NCBI RefSeq assembly: GCF_039523555.1
Contig: NZ_BAAAFN010000013.1
Coordinates: 1 to 64,000, forward strand
Length of the DNA: 64,000 nucleotides
Reading direction: 5' to 3'
DNA from: Castellaniella daejeonensis
GTDB lineage: Bacteria > Pseudomonadota > Gammaproteobacteria > Burkholderiales > Burkholderiaceae_B
Part shown: positions 19,195 to 27,367 of the stretch, one piece after another
Numbering within the stretch: the stretch's first letter is position 1
Layout of the letters: each line of letters starts with the position of its first letter
Made by a program: the position numbers and the translations under genes
Notes under the pieces: generated by a model
The model's database searches: none
What the model saw: the letters and a program-made list of their open reading frames with translations, nothing else
What the model was told of the DNA's origin: nothing

Positions 19195-19765
19195 CCCGGT
19201 CGCAATACGCAAGGTATTCCTGGCCGTAGTGATGCCTCAGGAAGTCTTCTTCGAGCAGGACCTGCCGGTGAAACAGCCACGCTCCCGCACCGGCGTAGAC
19301 CAGAAGGATCCAGTTCGGAAATATGAGGAATTGCCCCAGCAGGATGACGGCGAAGCCGACATAGATAGGATTGCGGCTCAGGGCAAAGATCCCGGTCGTC
19401 ACGAGCCTGCCCGGACGATCGGCATCGATGCCCACGCGGAAACTCCGGCCGAAAGAGACGAGGCTACACAGTAGCAGCGTCAGGCCCGCTCCACACATCG
19501 TCACACCCGCCCAGGCGACCGGCACGGATTCGAAGAACGTCCGGGTGTCGACAGCCGGCCAGCCGAACGCGGCGGCAAACACATGGTAGAAATAAAAGCA
19601 GGCGAAGGGCGGGATCAGGAAATCCCTTTTGTCCATCGCGCCGAATTTCATGGCCCGCACCCCCGCCCGGCGCAGCATGGCGGTGCGGGTCAACACCATC
19701 CCCAACATCAGCACGAGAGTCAGCGCGGCGAGATATTTCTGCATGGGCATGGGAATCCCCGGCAA
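19178..19765 (-). CDS. Isoprenylcysteine-carboxyl-methyltransferase-type membrane methyltransferase
   Basis: 195 aa with about five hydrophobic helices. The C-terminal half shows the ICMT/PEMT pattern: GIFALSRNPIYVG, then EEDFLRHHYGQEYLAYCDRVRRYL, which forms the SAM-binding pocket. Bacterial members methylate lipids or small substrates; the acceptor here is unknown. In-frame ATGs at 19750 and 19744 are alternative starts. It overlaps the convergent glycosylase gene at its 3' end. Confidence 0.82.
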   Translation of the reverse strand: MPGIPMPMQKYLAALTLVLMLGMVLTRTAMLRRAGVRAMKFGAMDKRDFLIPPFACFYFYHVFAAAFGWPAVDTRTFFESVPVAWAGVTMCGAGLTLLLCSLVSFGRSFRVGIDADRPGRLVTTGIFALSRNPIYVGFAVILLGQFLIFPNWILLVYAGAGAWLFHRQVLLEEDFLRHHYGQEYLAYCDRVRRYL

Positions 19766-19875
19766 GGTTCATTCCAGCAGAACGTCCTGAAGACAGCCTG
19801 CCATTCTTCATGATCACGTCGAAGTTTTTCTCCGGATTCGCGAGCCGGCCGCATGCGCCATGGCCACAGGCCGCA

Positions 19876-20655
19876 TCAGCGCATCACGGCATCATACCGT
19901 CCCGGCGTGACGCCGAACACCTGCCGGAACACGGTGATGAACGCGCTCACGTTGTCATAGCCGGAATCCAGGGCCACCGCCGTCACCGGCCTGCCGGCCG
20001 CCAGCCACTCCAGCGCCTTCAGCAGGCGCACGCGCTGGCGCCATTCGGTGAACGTGAACCCGGTTTCGGCGACGAACCGCCGCGTCATCGTGCGCGGCGC
20101 GATACCCGCCCACGCAGCCCATTCCCGCAACCGACGTCCATCGTCAGGCCGATCGGACAGCGCCCGCGCGATCCTGATCAAACGCGCATCCCGCGGCATG
20201 GGCGGGCCCAGCGCGGCGTGCGGCAGCGAACGGACCTCGTCCAGAATCACCCCCGCCAGCCGCGTCCGCGACGCATCCGGATCGTTCCCCGTCCATGAGA
20301 CGGCGCGCGCCACGGCCTCGCGCAGCAAGCCGGAGACGGCCAGCACGCACGGTTGCCGATACAGGTCTGCACAGGCGGATGCGGCCACGTAGACGCTCCA
20401 GCCCGAGAAAGGTCCATGCGACCGCAGCCCATGCGGCACGCCCGGCGGGATCCAGACGGCATGCGTGGTCGGCACCACCCAGCGACTGCCGCCCGCATCG
20501 ACCGACAGCAGGCCCTGCGCCGCGCCGAGCAGTTGTCCGCGCGCATGGCGATGGCGGCGCGTCACACGGACCTCGCCGGTCTCGCGCGACACAGCCAGCA
20601 ACAATGGACCTTCCGTCGCGGAAGCTTGCGCCGGCGGGATCAGGGGATCGGTCAT
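19876..20655 (-). CDS. AraC-family transcriptional regulator (cupin N-terminus)
   Basis: 259 aa. N-terminal cupin sensor (RHRHARGQLLGAAQGLLSV...WIPPGVPHGLR, about 35-85) and a C-terminal double helix-turn-helix of the AraC type (RLREWAAWAGIAPRTMTRRFVAETGFTF, ALDSGYDNVSAFITVFRQVFGVTPGRYD). The arrangement matches NimR-like regulators that control a neighbouring divergent gene. It is divergent from the NTF2-like gene across 109 bases (20656-20764), which must hold both promoters, so that gene is the likely target. Confidence 0.9.
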   Translation of the reverse strand: MTDPLIPPAQASATEGPLLLAVSRETGEVRVTRRHRHARGQLLGAAQGLLSVDAGGSRWVVPTTHAVWIPPGVPHGLRSHGPFSGWSVYVAASACADLYRQPCVLAVSGLLREAVARAVSWTGNDPDASRTRLAGVILDEVRSLPHAALGPPMPRDARLIRIARALSDRPDDGRRLREWAAWAGIAPRTMTRRFVAETGFTFTEWRQRVRLLKALEWLAAGRPVTAVALDSGYDNVSAFITVFRQVFGVTPGRYDAVMR

Positions 20656-20764
20656 GAATGGCCTCGAATCGATATCGAATGACTTTTATACCGTAGTCAC
20701 GCCATGGCATGCCATCTACAGTGACGACTCACCTCACATCGACCCACCGAAGGAACGACACGAC

Positions 20765-21157
20765 ATGCCCGCCACCGACATCCGCACCGCCCTGGACGAA
20801 CTGCTCAACCAGCCCCACCGCCCGCTCGAGGACGTCCTCGATCGCCATTTCAGCCCTGACTACCGGCAGCGCACCAACGGGCAATGGGATGATCGCGAAG
20901 CGTTCGTCCGCCATGCAGGCAAGCTGCGCGAAGTCGTGGCGTCGGCCCGGATCGAGGTGCTGGACGAACTGCGCGACGGCACACGCTACGCCGACCGCCA
21001 CCGCGTCCACGCCGTCAAGCGCGATGGCGGACGGGTCGTGCAGGAGGTCTACCTGTTCGCGGAGCTGGACGCCCGAGGGCGCTTCCGGCGCATCGAGGAA
21101 ACGACCTTGATGCTGGAAGGCGAGGAAGCCGACCGGGAACTGGGGAGTGCGAAATGA
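20765..21157 (+). CDS. NTF2/SnoaL-like small protein
   Basis: 130 aa. Pattern of the NTF2-like alpha+beta barrel: N-terminal helices (TDIRTALDELLNQ...LEDVLDRHFSPDYRQRTNGQWDDREAFVRHAGKLRE) followed by strands (ADRHRVHAVKRDGGRVVQEVYLFAELDARGRFRRIEETTLML). Such proteins bind or isomerise small molecules; none can be assigned here. AAGGA lies ten bases before the ATG. The frame is open further upstream, but the extension runs through the divergent promoter. Probably controlled by the divergent AraC regulator. Confidence 0.8.
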   Translation: MPATDIRTALDELLNQPHRPLEDVLDRHFSPDYRQRTNGQWDDREAFVRHAGKLREVVASARIEVLDELRDGTRYADRHRVHAVKRDGGRVVQEVYLFAELDARGRFRRIEETTLMLEGEEADRELGSAK

Positions 21158-21266
21158 GGCCGGGTGGTCCCGGTGCGCGATCGCCGCTGACGGTGCATGG
21201 TCTGAGCGTCGACGCCCGTCGGCGGGATACCGCCGTTGGCGGCCTTTGCCGGCGGCCCCTTTGACA

Positions 21267-21842
21267 TCAGTGAAATCTTTCCTCTCTCGCAAGCTGTTCC
21301 AGCATGGCGTTCATGCGCTTCATGCGGGTCTCGGAGCGCTTCGCTGTCGCGAGGCGGTAGTAAATCGCATACAGGTTCTTGCGATCCAGGGTCGCGAAGA
21401 ATTTTTTCGCCGGGGGATTTCGATCGAGCGCCTCGAGAAAGTCCTCGGGGATTTCCATGGCGGCCGATCCCGCGTAGGCGTTTTCCCAACGGCCATCGGC
21501 CTTTGCGGCATCGACGTGTCGCTGGCCGGACGGGGTCATGCGCCCTTCCGCAACCAGGCGCTCGGCATGTTCGCGGTTCTTTCTGGACCACTGGGAGCCC
21601 GGCTTGCGCGGCGTCAGCCGCTGCAGATAGGAACCCTCGTCCAGCGCCTTTTTATGACCGTCGATCCAGCCGAAGGCAATCGCCTCCACGACACAGTCGG
21701 TCCACGTGACCGACGGCTGGCCCGATCCCTTCTTGTGGATGCGCACCCATAGCTCGCTCGCTGTTTCGTAGTGCGCCGCCAGCCAGCGAGTCAGATCGGC
21801 GGGCGTTTCGAAGGAGATCGGCTGGGAGGGAGGTTCGGGCAT
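21267..21842 (-). CDS. YdeI/OmpD-associated family protein
   Basis: 191 aa. Typical YdeI-family sequence: ELWVRIHKKGSG..SVTW.DCVVEAIAFGWIDG, YLQRLTPRKPGSQWSRKNREHAERLVAEGRMTPSGQ, and the C-terminal helices with FFATLDRKNLYAIYYRLATAKRSETRMKRM. The family is linked to bacteriocin or cationic-peptide protection in some bacteria, but its biochemical role is not established. It follows the GST gene on the same strand after 15 bases and is probably co-transcribed. Confidence 0.85.
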   Translation of the reverse strand: MPEPPSQPISFETPADLTRWLAAHYETASELWVRIHKKGSGQPSVTWTDCVVEAIAFGWIDGHKKALDEGSYLQRLTPRKPGSQWSRKNREHAERLVAEGRMTPSGQRHVDAAKADGRWENAYAGSAAMEIPEDFLEALDRNPPAKKFFATLDRKNLYAIYYRLATAKRSETRMKRMNAMLEQLAREERFH

Positions 21843-21857
21843 GGGATGGATCTAATT

Positions 21858-22541
21858 TCAGCGCTGCGATCGATAAGGCTCATCCATGGGGATGAAGTCC
21901 TGCTCTGCCAGCGCATCGGCGATCCAGGCCTGCACGCCGGGCAGCTGGTGCACATGCTCGATATAGGCGGCGATCTCGCCCGGTACGGGCAACTGGTAGG
22001 TCCTGATGCGGGAGCAGACTGGTGCATAGTAGGCGTCGGCCACGCTGAATTCGCCAAACAGCATAGGGCCGCCATATCGGGCCAGCAGCTGGATCCACAT
22101 GGCCGTGATGCGCTCCATGTCCTTGCGCACACCGGCATTGTCGCGCCAAATGATGCGGCCCATGTCCGCCAAGTCCGCCTCGATATTCATGCTGCAGGCG
22201 CTGCGCAGCGCGGTGAAGCCGCCATGCATCTCGGCCACCGCGCTGCGCGCGGCCGCGCGCGCAGCGCGGTCCTCGGGCCACAACCGCTTTTCAGGGAACT
22301 GCTCGGCCACATATTCCGCAATCGCCAGGCTGTCCCAGATCGTCACATCGCCGTCCTGAAGCAGCGGCACCGTAGCCGTCGGACTGACGGCGCTCATCGT
22401 GCGTTTGAATGCCGAGCCGGCATCAAAGCCATCGAAGCGCACATACTTCTCTTCGAATGAAATGCCGGCCTGGCGCAGAAGCACCCAGGCACGCATGGAC
22501 CAGGACGAATAATTCTTGTTGCCGATATGGAGCCGCAGCAT
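21858..22541 (-). CDS. Glutathione S-transferase family protein
   Basis: 227 aa. Thioredoxin-like N-terminal domain with an SSWSMRAW motif in the catalytic Ser/Cys region (12-19), the cis-proline block TATVPLLQDGDVTIWDSLAIAEY (about 55-78) and an all-helical C-terminal domain ending in a typical ADAYYAPVCSRIRTYQL segment. Likely conjugates or reduces electrophilic substrates with glutathione in the cytoplasm. First gene of a two-gene unit with ydeI. No gene is visible in the 240 bases before it. Confidence 0.88.
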   Translation of the reverse strand: MLRLHIGNKNYSSWSMRAWVLLRQAGISFEEKYVRFDGFDAGSAFKRTMSAVSPTATVPLLQDGDVTIWDSLAIAEYVAEQFPEKRLWPEDRAARAAARSAVAEMHGGFTALRSACSMNIEADLADMGRIIWRDNAGVRKDMERITAMWIQLLARYGGPMLFGEFSVADAYYAPVCSRIRTYQLPVPGEIAAYIEHVHQLPGVQAWIADALAEQDFIPMDEPYRSQR

Positions 22542-22776
22542 GGTCGATCACCGATTGAACAACGATCGCCCGATTTTATCCTTCTTGGATAACAGGCCCC
22601 GCATGGCGGTCGGATCGTGCAACCGGGCCGCCACCGAGGCAGGCCCGGCGGCTATCGAGTCAAAGACCGGACTGGCGGCAAAGCCCGGTGCGGTGGTCAC
22701 GGGAGGCCGGCCTGGGCAAGACCTGCTGCACACTCAAACCAGATGATAGGTTTTTGGTTGCCTCGCTGACCGGCGC

Positions 22777-22805
22777 TTCATTTATACAGTTAAGCTGTAT
22801 ATAAT
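22777..22805 (+). promoter_or_regulatory. Promoter with MarR-type operator
   Basis: A perfect -10 box (TATAAT, 22800-22805) stands 17 bases after a weak -35 (TTCATT, 22777-22782). The dyad TATACAGTTAAGCTGTATA (22783-22801) exactly fills the spacer: 7-bp arms, 5-base centre. It lies upstream of the SnoaL-marR operon, so autoregulation by the MarR protein is the natural reading. The rest of 22542-22870 shows no gene. Confidence 0.65.
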
Positions 22806-22870
22806 TGCTTTCTCTCCTTCTCTGCATGCCAGCAGACGAGCCATTCCCTTTTCTTCTCTTCCGGGTCGCC

Positions 22871-23287
22871 ATGAATACCGTATCTCCCAAGCAGATCGTG
22901 CAACGCTTCAACCATGAAGTGATCGAGCAGGGTCGTCTTGATTCGTTTGAGGCGCTGATGGACCCGGAATTCGTCAACTGGTCGGCCCCTTCGGGAGCCC
23001 CGCAAGACGGATCCGGCTTGTGGAATACCTTTGAACATCTGCTTCGCCCCGCTTTGAGCGACCTGCGAGTCGAGATTCACGAGCAACTCTGTGAAGGCGA
23101 CAAGGTCGCGACACGAAAAACCGTCAGCGGCCGGCATACCGGAACGCTGATGGGCGTGCCTGCAACCGGGCAAACCGTGCACATCGACGTCATTGACATT
23201 GTGACCGTGCGCGAAGGGCGCTATGTGGAGCATTGGGGCATCAACACTTTGACAACAGTCCTTGCACAACTGAGGTCAGCGCAATGA
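22871..23287 (+). CDS. SnoaL-like ester cyclase-family protein
   Basis: 138 aa from ATG 22871. SnoaL/NTF2-like fold: QIVQRFNHEVIEQGRLDSFEALMDPEFVNWSAP, LRVEIHEQLCEGDKVATRKTVSGRHTGTLMGVPATGQTVHIDVIDIVTVREGRYVEHWGI, the classic pattern of polyketide-cyclase-like proteins. The substrate is unknown. An in-frame ATG at 22826 is possible, but family homology starts at 22871. The stop overlaps the MarR start as ATGA, so the two are coupled. The operator upstream suggests repression until a ligand binds the MarR protein. Confidence 0.82.
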   Translation: MNTVSPKQIVQRFNHEVIEQGRLDSFEALMDPEFVNWSAPSGAPQDGSGLWNTFEHLLRPALSDLRVEIHEQLCEGDKVATRKTVSGRHTGTLMGVPATGQTVHIDVIDIVTVREGRYVEHWGINTLTTVLAQLRSAQ

Positions 23288-23736
23288 CGCCCCCGCCCCC
23301 TGCAAAGGACAACCACACTTCCGATCTAGTGCTTGCTGAGTCGTTGCGAGCTGCGGTTGGACGTTTCGTTCGCTCAGTCAGGAGTCAGAGTGGCACCCCT
23401 CATGACGCCCAAGCTGATGTCCTGGCAGAACTGGCCCATGCTGGTTCCATGAGCATCGCCGGTTTGGCCGAAATCCGCGGAGTGACACACCAATCGATGC
23501 GGCTGGTCGTGATTCGGCTGGAGGATGCAGGGTTGCTCGAACGAAAGCCCGACCCTGCAGACAGACGTGGATGGCTGATCGCGTTGACAGACGAGGGGCA
23601 CCGCGCTGCACAGCAGGATCGGCAGACTCGCTCCATCTGGTTGGCAAAAGCGATCAGTACCAAGCTATCTGCTCAGGAGCGAACGGAATTGAACCGCGCA
23701 GTGCCGCTCTTACTCCGGCTTATTGAAGCGGAATGA
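23284..23736 (+). CDS. MarR-family transcriptional regulator
   Basis: 150 aa. Winged helix-turn-helix: MSIAGLAEIRGVTHQSMRLVVIRLEDAGLLERKPDPADRRGWLIALTDEG (about 60-108) with the D.R/DRRG wing typical of MarR proteins, flanked by dimerisation helices. Translationally coupled (ATGA) to the SnoaL-like gene. The dyad over the operon promoter is a plausible binding site. The effector is unknown. Confidence 0.9.
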   Translation: MTPPPPAKDNHTSDLVLAESLRAAVGRFVRSVRSQSGTPHDAQADVLAELAHAGSMSIAGLAEIRGVTHQSMRLVVIRLEDAGLLERKPDPADRRGWLIALTDEGHRAAQQDRQTRSIWLAKAISTKLSAQERTELNRAVPLLLRLIEAE

Positions 23737-23929
23737 TTTCTCCGCCGGTGTCGGGTTCCGCATTACTTGGGGGTCAGTTCAGTTTTGCGGAGACTCCAGC
23801 TTTGAGAGAACGGGGTGTCGGACAACGCCTGCGCGCAACATTGTCAAAAAAGGAAAACCGGCAATTTGAAGCTTAAAAATTGTGATATCTGTATATGGTG
23901 TATCTCCAGAATATCAATAAGGGAGCCAT

Positions 23930-24682
23930 ATGAAGACAAACACAATGACGGGGGCATTCATACTGGCCGGCATCGGCTTTTTCACTACCGCAAATGCTGC
24001 CCCGGCCGCAACAGAAGAACAGCCGCCGTTCGATTGGTCTGGCGCCTACGCCGGCATCCATATCGGGTATGGGTGGGGCGATTCGGATTTTACCGACAGC
24101 GAATACAACGGCGCACCTCCCTATCCCACGGTCGGATGGGGAGTCGATTCGGATGGGCTGATCACCGGAATCAACGCCGGCTACAACTGGCAACGTGACC
24201 ACATGATTTTCGGCCTGGAAGGCGAAATCGGCCGCCTGAATCTCAGCGGCAGCGCAGCACAACCGGGAACAGATCCATACGGCATCCCCTACGATGCTTC
24301 CGGCACAGTCGACAAAGGCTGGTATGGTGGCCTCAGCGCCCGTCTGGGGTATGCATGGGACCGCACCCTGCTCTATGCCAAGGCCGGGGTCCTCTATTCA
24401 AATGCAAGATCGGGATTCAAGGATACCTGTACCGCAGGCCCATGCGGCAACTCGACGGCAAGTGCGTCCAAACGGATCGGCTGGGGCTACCAGCTGGGCG
24501 CGGGCGTAGAGCATGCAATGACCAAGCGCTGGACCATCAAGGCCGAATACGCCTACCTGGACTTCGGCACCACCACGATCAGTGGAAACATAATCGGCGG
24601 CGCCTTCGGCGGAAAACCGTACGATATTCGTTCCGACCTGTCGATGCACACGGTGAAGATCGGTTTGAATTACCAGTTCTGA
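23930..24682 (+). CDS. Outer-membrane beta-barrel protein (Omp25/Omp31-like)
   Basis: 250 aa. Signal peptide with cleavage predicted after A-N-A (about 23). The mature part is an eight-strand-type barrel of the OMP_b-brl family: FDWSGAYAGIHIGYGWG, GLITGINAGYNWQ, WYGGLSARLGYAWDRTLLYAKAGVLYS, KRWTIKAEYAYLDFGT, ending in VKIGLNYQF with the C-terminal Phe recognised by BAM. AAGGGAG precedes the ATG. Region 23737-23929 holds only its leader. It converges on the guaA 3' end. Confidence 0.9.
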   Translation: MKTNTMTGAFILAGIGFFTTANAAPAATEEQPPFDWSGAYAGIHIGYGWGDSDFTDSEYNGAPPYPTVGWGVDSDGLITGINAGYNWQRDHMIFGLEGEIGRLNLSGSAAQPGTDPYGIPYDASGTVDKGWYGGLSARLGYAWDRTLLYAKAGVLYSNARSGFKDTCTAGPCGNSTASASKRIGWGYQLGAGVEHAMTKRWTIKAEYAYLDFGTTTISGNIIGGAFGGKPYDIRSDLSMHTVKIGLNYQF

Positions 24683-24762
24683 TCCTCTCTTTGCAGAATT
24701 CACCAGTAGAAATGCGAAATGGGGGGATTACTGTCCCAGCCAGTCCCTGCCAGACTGAAAGC

Positions 24763-24789
24763 AAAAAAAGCCCGCAATGACGCGGGCTT
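24763..24789 (-). terminator. Rho-independent terminator (native guaA terminator)
   Basis: On the minus strand an 8-bp perfect stem (AAGCCCGC / GCGGGCTT) with a 6-base loop is followed by a run of seven T. It lies about 47 bases past the TAA of the guaA 3' fragment and fits as the original guaA terminator left on the chromosome side of the insertion. It could also stop read-through from the convergent omp gene. Confidence 0.8.
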
Positions 24790-24835
24790 GGGTGTGTCTG
24801 GTGCCTGATCCTGCCGGTGGCTGCCGGACGCGGGA

Positions 24836-24853
24836 TTATTCCCACTCAATGGT
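24836..24853 (-). other. guaA: guaA 3'-end remnant / attachment site
   Basis: On the minus strand the bases read ACC ATT GAG TGG GAA TAA, i.e. T-I-E-W-E-stop, the conserved C-terminus of GMP synthase. The frame upstream of these codons does not encode GuaA, so only the crossover-sized end of the gene is here. guaA 3' ends are a known integration hotspot for genomic islands. This is read as the integrase-distal attachment site, with a duplicate expected where the intact guaA lies. Confidence 0.68.
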
Positions 24854-25280
24854 TGTTTGCTGGTGAATGACATTGATTTCATTGGCTAATTTTCTGCCAG
24901 GCTTCGCCAATACCATCAAAAATACCCTTCTGGGATGCCCGCTCAGAAATACCGGAGCCTGCATGGCGATGCCGGGGACTTCATGGCTGGAAACTGGATT
25001 TTCCTAGACCTGTCGAAAGTTTTCTCTGAGACGCTGATTTCGCGCCTTCAATACCACCGGTTTCTGCTGAAAGGCCCGTCTCCTGCGGGCTTGGGCCCTA
25101 CGCTGCTCTGTTACCAGACGACATCAACTCACTCAAGGATAACGCATGACCAGGATGCACAATACCCCGAATAAGATTTATGTTCTCTAGTCAAAACACA
25201 CCTTATAAGGAATTGTTATGCACGAAAAATATAATTTATGTTATTGTCTATGCGCGTAGTGTCTCCTATAGAGATATGAA
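24854..25280. other. Non-coding left end of the element with abiE promoter candidate
   Basis: No convincing gene. It includes a short GC hairpin near 25073-25093 and an AT-rich stretch at 25190-25280. A perfect -10-like TATAAT (25230-25235) lies about 45 bases before the abiEi start codon, without an obvious -35. A 14-codon frame with a ribosome-binding site (25146-25190) may be the relic of a truncated gene. Confidence 0.45.
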
Positions 25281-26117
25281 TTGAACAAAGAAAGTAATTT
25301 TCACATCAAGACGCTTGGCCCGCGTGCTGCGCAGCTGCTCGTTGAACTGAACGAACAGCGCCGGTCTACGTTCAACGTCGCCGATGTCGCCTCCATCACT
25401 GGCCTGTCGCCCTCAGCCGCCCGCAATCTGGTGCACAAGGCCCAGCAAAGAGGCCTGGTAACGCGGTTGAAGCCCGGGCTGTACAACCTCGTGCCTTTTG
25501 AGCTCGGCCGCGCCACAGAGCACGTCGATAGCCCGTACATCATCGCCAGAGAACTCGCTGGTACGGCGCCCTACTTCCTGTCGCACGGCACGGCATTCGA
25601 ACTGCACCGCATGGTGACCCAACCCAACTTCACCATCTACGCTTCCAGCACCCGACGGGTCCGACCGCAGACCGTCGGTGGCTATGACTTCCGGTTTGTC
25701 CTCATCACGGATAAACAGGAATTCGGAGTCATGAAGCACTGGATCGACAAACAGCGCTTCGTCATGATCAGCGACATGGAACGAACCATCATCGATGGCC
25801 TCAGACACCCAGCATACGTTGGTGGTATCACCGAGGTCGCCAAAGGCCTGTGGATGAAGCGAGACACGCTGAATATCCGGCGACTGATGGATTACGCCCA
25901 ACGTCTCGGTGTTGGTGCCGTCATCCGCCGTCTGGGTTACTTGCTGGAACATTACGAACTGGCTGATGCGGCAACGCTGGAGCCTTTGCTCTCCCAACTG
26001 ACCGCCTCTTACCTGCGCCTCGACCCCTTGCTTCCAGCGGAGGGGCCCTACTTATCCCGCTGGAAGCTCCAGCTCAATGTGCCCGCCGAAGAACTGGACA
26101 GCATAAGGTTTACTTGA
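25281..26117 (+). CDS. abiEi: AbiEi antitoxin (type IV toxin-antitoxin)
   Basis: 278 aa. N-terminal winged helix (FNVADVASITGLSPSAARNLVHKAQQRGLVTRLKPGLYNLVP, about 28-70) and the C-terminal antitoxin domain (YFLSHGTAFELHRMVTQPNFTIYASS, FVMISDMERTIIDGLRHPAYVGGI). AbiEi represses its own operon and counteracts AbiEii without binding it. The start is a TTG at 25281, since an ATG just upstream (25276) is out of frame and stops at once. Its stop overlaps the abiEii start. Likely phage abortive-infection and element-maintenance function. Confidence 0.9.
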   Translation: MNKESNFHIKTLGPRAAQLLVELNEQRRSTFNVADVASITGLSPSAARNLVHKAQQRGLVTRLKPGLYNLVPFELGRATEHVDSPYIIARELAGTAPYFLSHGTAFELHRMVTQPNFTIYASSTRRVRPQTVGGYDFRFVLITDKQEFGVMKHWIDKQRFVMISDMERTIIDGLRHPAYVGGITEVAKGLWMKRDTLNIRRLMDYAQRLGVGAVIRRLGYLLEHYELADAATLEPLLSQLTASYLRLDPLLPAEGPYLSRWKLQLNVPAEELDSIRFT

Positions 26118-26947
26118 TGATCCCACAACGCAACATCTCAATGATCTCGAACGCGCTGGTCACCGCTGGCGGCCGCCGCATTCCGGAATCTGTCATCGAA
26201 CGCGACTACGTGCTGGCCTGGTTCCTGACTGGATTGGCAAATCACCCGCTGCGCGACGTGCTGGCATTCAAGGGAGGAACAGCTTTGCGCCGCTGCTGGT
26301 TCGAGGATTACCGTTTTTCTGAAGACCTGGATTTCACGCTGATCAACCCGATCTCGCTCGAAGACATACTGGCCGGATTTGATGAAATTTTTGCGGCCAT
26401 CGACGCTGAAGCTGGCCTGCGCATCGCATTTGATCGTTCAGACCGCCACAGCCACCAAAACAGTCATACCTTTTACCTGCGTTATCAGGGCCCGCTGCCT
26501 GCCGAAAACGACGTGAAGGTCGATGTCACCATTCGCGAGGTTCTGTGCTTTCCGCTGCAAGACCGCCCGGTTCATCGGACCTACGACGGCTTTGACGACC
26601 TGCCAGCGGGGCCGACCGTGAAGGTGTACGCCATCGAGGAAATCGTCATAGAGAAACTTCTCGCCCTGAGTGATCGGGCGCGCAACGAACCCCGCGATCT
26701 GTACGACCTATGGTATCTGCTCGATTCGGCTGACCTGCGAATTGCGGAAATGCTGCCCGAACTCGAAGCGAAGCTGGAACTGCGTCAACGTGTCCTCACG
26801 GGCATGGAGCAAGCAATCGCGAAAAAGGAAGACCGTCTGCGGCGGCTATGGTCTCAGCGGCTCGCGCACCAAATGAATCATATACCGCCCTTCGACGATG
26901 TCTTCCGAGAAGTATTGCGCGCGATTCGTGCCGCCGACCTGCCATAG
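26117..26947 (+). CDS. abiEii: AbiEii nucleotidyltransferase toxin
   Basis: 276 aa. DNA polymerase beta-type nucleotidyltransferase of the AbiEii family: motif I FKGGTALRRCWF...RFSEDLDFTL (GGT followed by D-L-D), DVKVDVTIREVLCFPL with the third acidic residue, and EEIVIEKLLALSDRARNEPRDLYDLWYLL, the conserved helical block. Homologues modify tRNA or nucleotides and halt growth when unbalanced by AbiEi. ATG 26117 overlaps the abiEi stop by one base (TGATG), so the pair is co-translated. Confidence 0.92.
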   Translation: MIPQRNISMISNALVTAGGRRIPESVIERDYVLAWFLTGLANHPLRDVLAFKGGTALRRCWFEDYRFSEDLDFTLINPISLEDILAGFDEIFAAIDAEAGLRIAFDRSDRHSHQNSHTFYLRYQGPLPAENDVKVDVTIREVLCFPLQDRPVHRTYDGFDDLPAGPTVKVYAIEEIVIEKLLALSDRARNEPRDLYDLWYLLDSADLRIAEMLPELEAKLELRQRVLTGMEQAIAKKEDRLRRLWSQRLAHQMNHIPPFDDVFREVLRAIRAADLP

Positions 26948-27010
26948 GCGGGGCGACGGGCTCCCCGTGCCTGCACGAGCAATCTGTCACTTTCTTTGCA
27001 GGAAACTCCT

Positions 27011-27304
27011 ATGAATGAACTCCTCTCCGAGGTCATCCGCATCCGGGTGACCCCGTCCCATGCTGCGCGTCTGGGCGAGGCAGCCGCCCTGTCCGGGCTG
27101 TCGCTGTCCAACTATGTCCGTCGCTGCCTGGTGGCTGACGACACATTGCAGGAAGAACTGACACTGCTGCGCCAGATCGTGGCCGACCTGGGCCAGCTGC
27201 GCGATACCCGCCTGGCGGCGGTCGAGACGGTTCACCTGGTTCGCGCCATGGCCAAGCCTGAACAGATCGATCTGGCACGACAGAACCTGCAGCGCTCGCG
27301 CTGA
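27011..27304 (+). CDS. Ribbon-helix-helix protein, possible relaxosome accessory (MobC-like)
   Basis: 97 aa. The N-terminal ~40 residues match a ribbon-helix-helix DNA-binding fold of the MobC/NikA/CopG kind: VIRIRVTPSHAARLGEAAALSGLSLSNYVRRCLV. The C-terminal half is helical and charged. The ATG at 27011 has AGGAA upstream. It is the first gene before trbM in the transfer operon direction, so it may bind the transfer origin or regulate the tra operon; which of these is not decided by sequence. Confidence 0.65.
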   Translation: MNELLSEVIRIRVTPSHAARLGEAAALSGLSLSNYVRRCLVADDTLQEELTLLRQIVADLGQLRDTRLAAVETVHLVRAMAKPEQIDLARQNLQRSR

Positions 27305-27367
27305 CCCATCCCCGGCCCGATCGCGGCCATCTGCTTTTCTCTTTCCCCTTCCCCGGAGACACCTCCC

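Noticed and set aside
24836..24853. tRNA gene as the integration target
   Set aside because: No tRNA cloverleaf is visible at the junction; the guaA C-terminal codons explain the site.
24935..25174. 79-codon plus-strand frame near the left end of the element
   Set aside because: No homology, no ribosome-binding site, spans the short hairpin; treated as non-coding.
25146..25190. 14-codon frame with a good ribosome-binding site before abiEi
   Set aside because: Too short to support as a gene; may be the relic of a truncated gene at the element edge.
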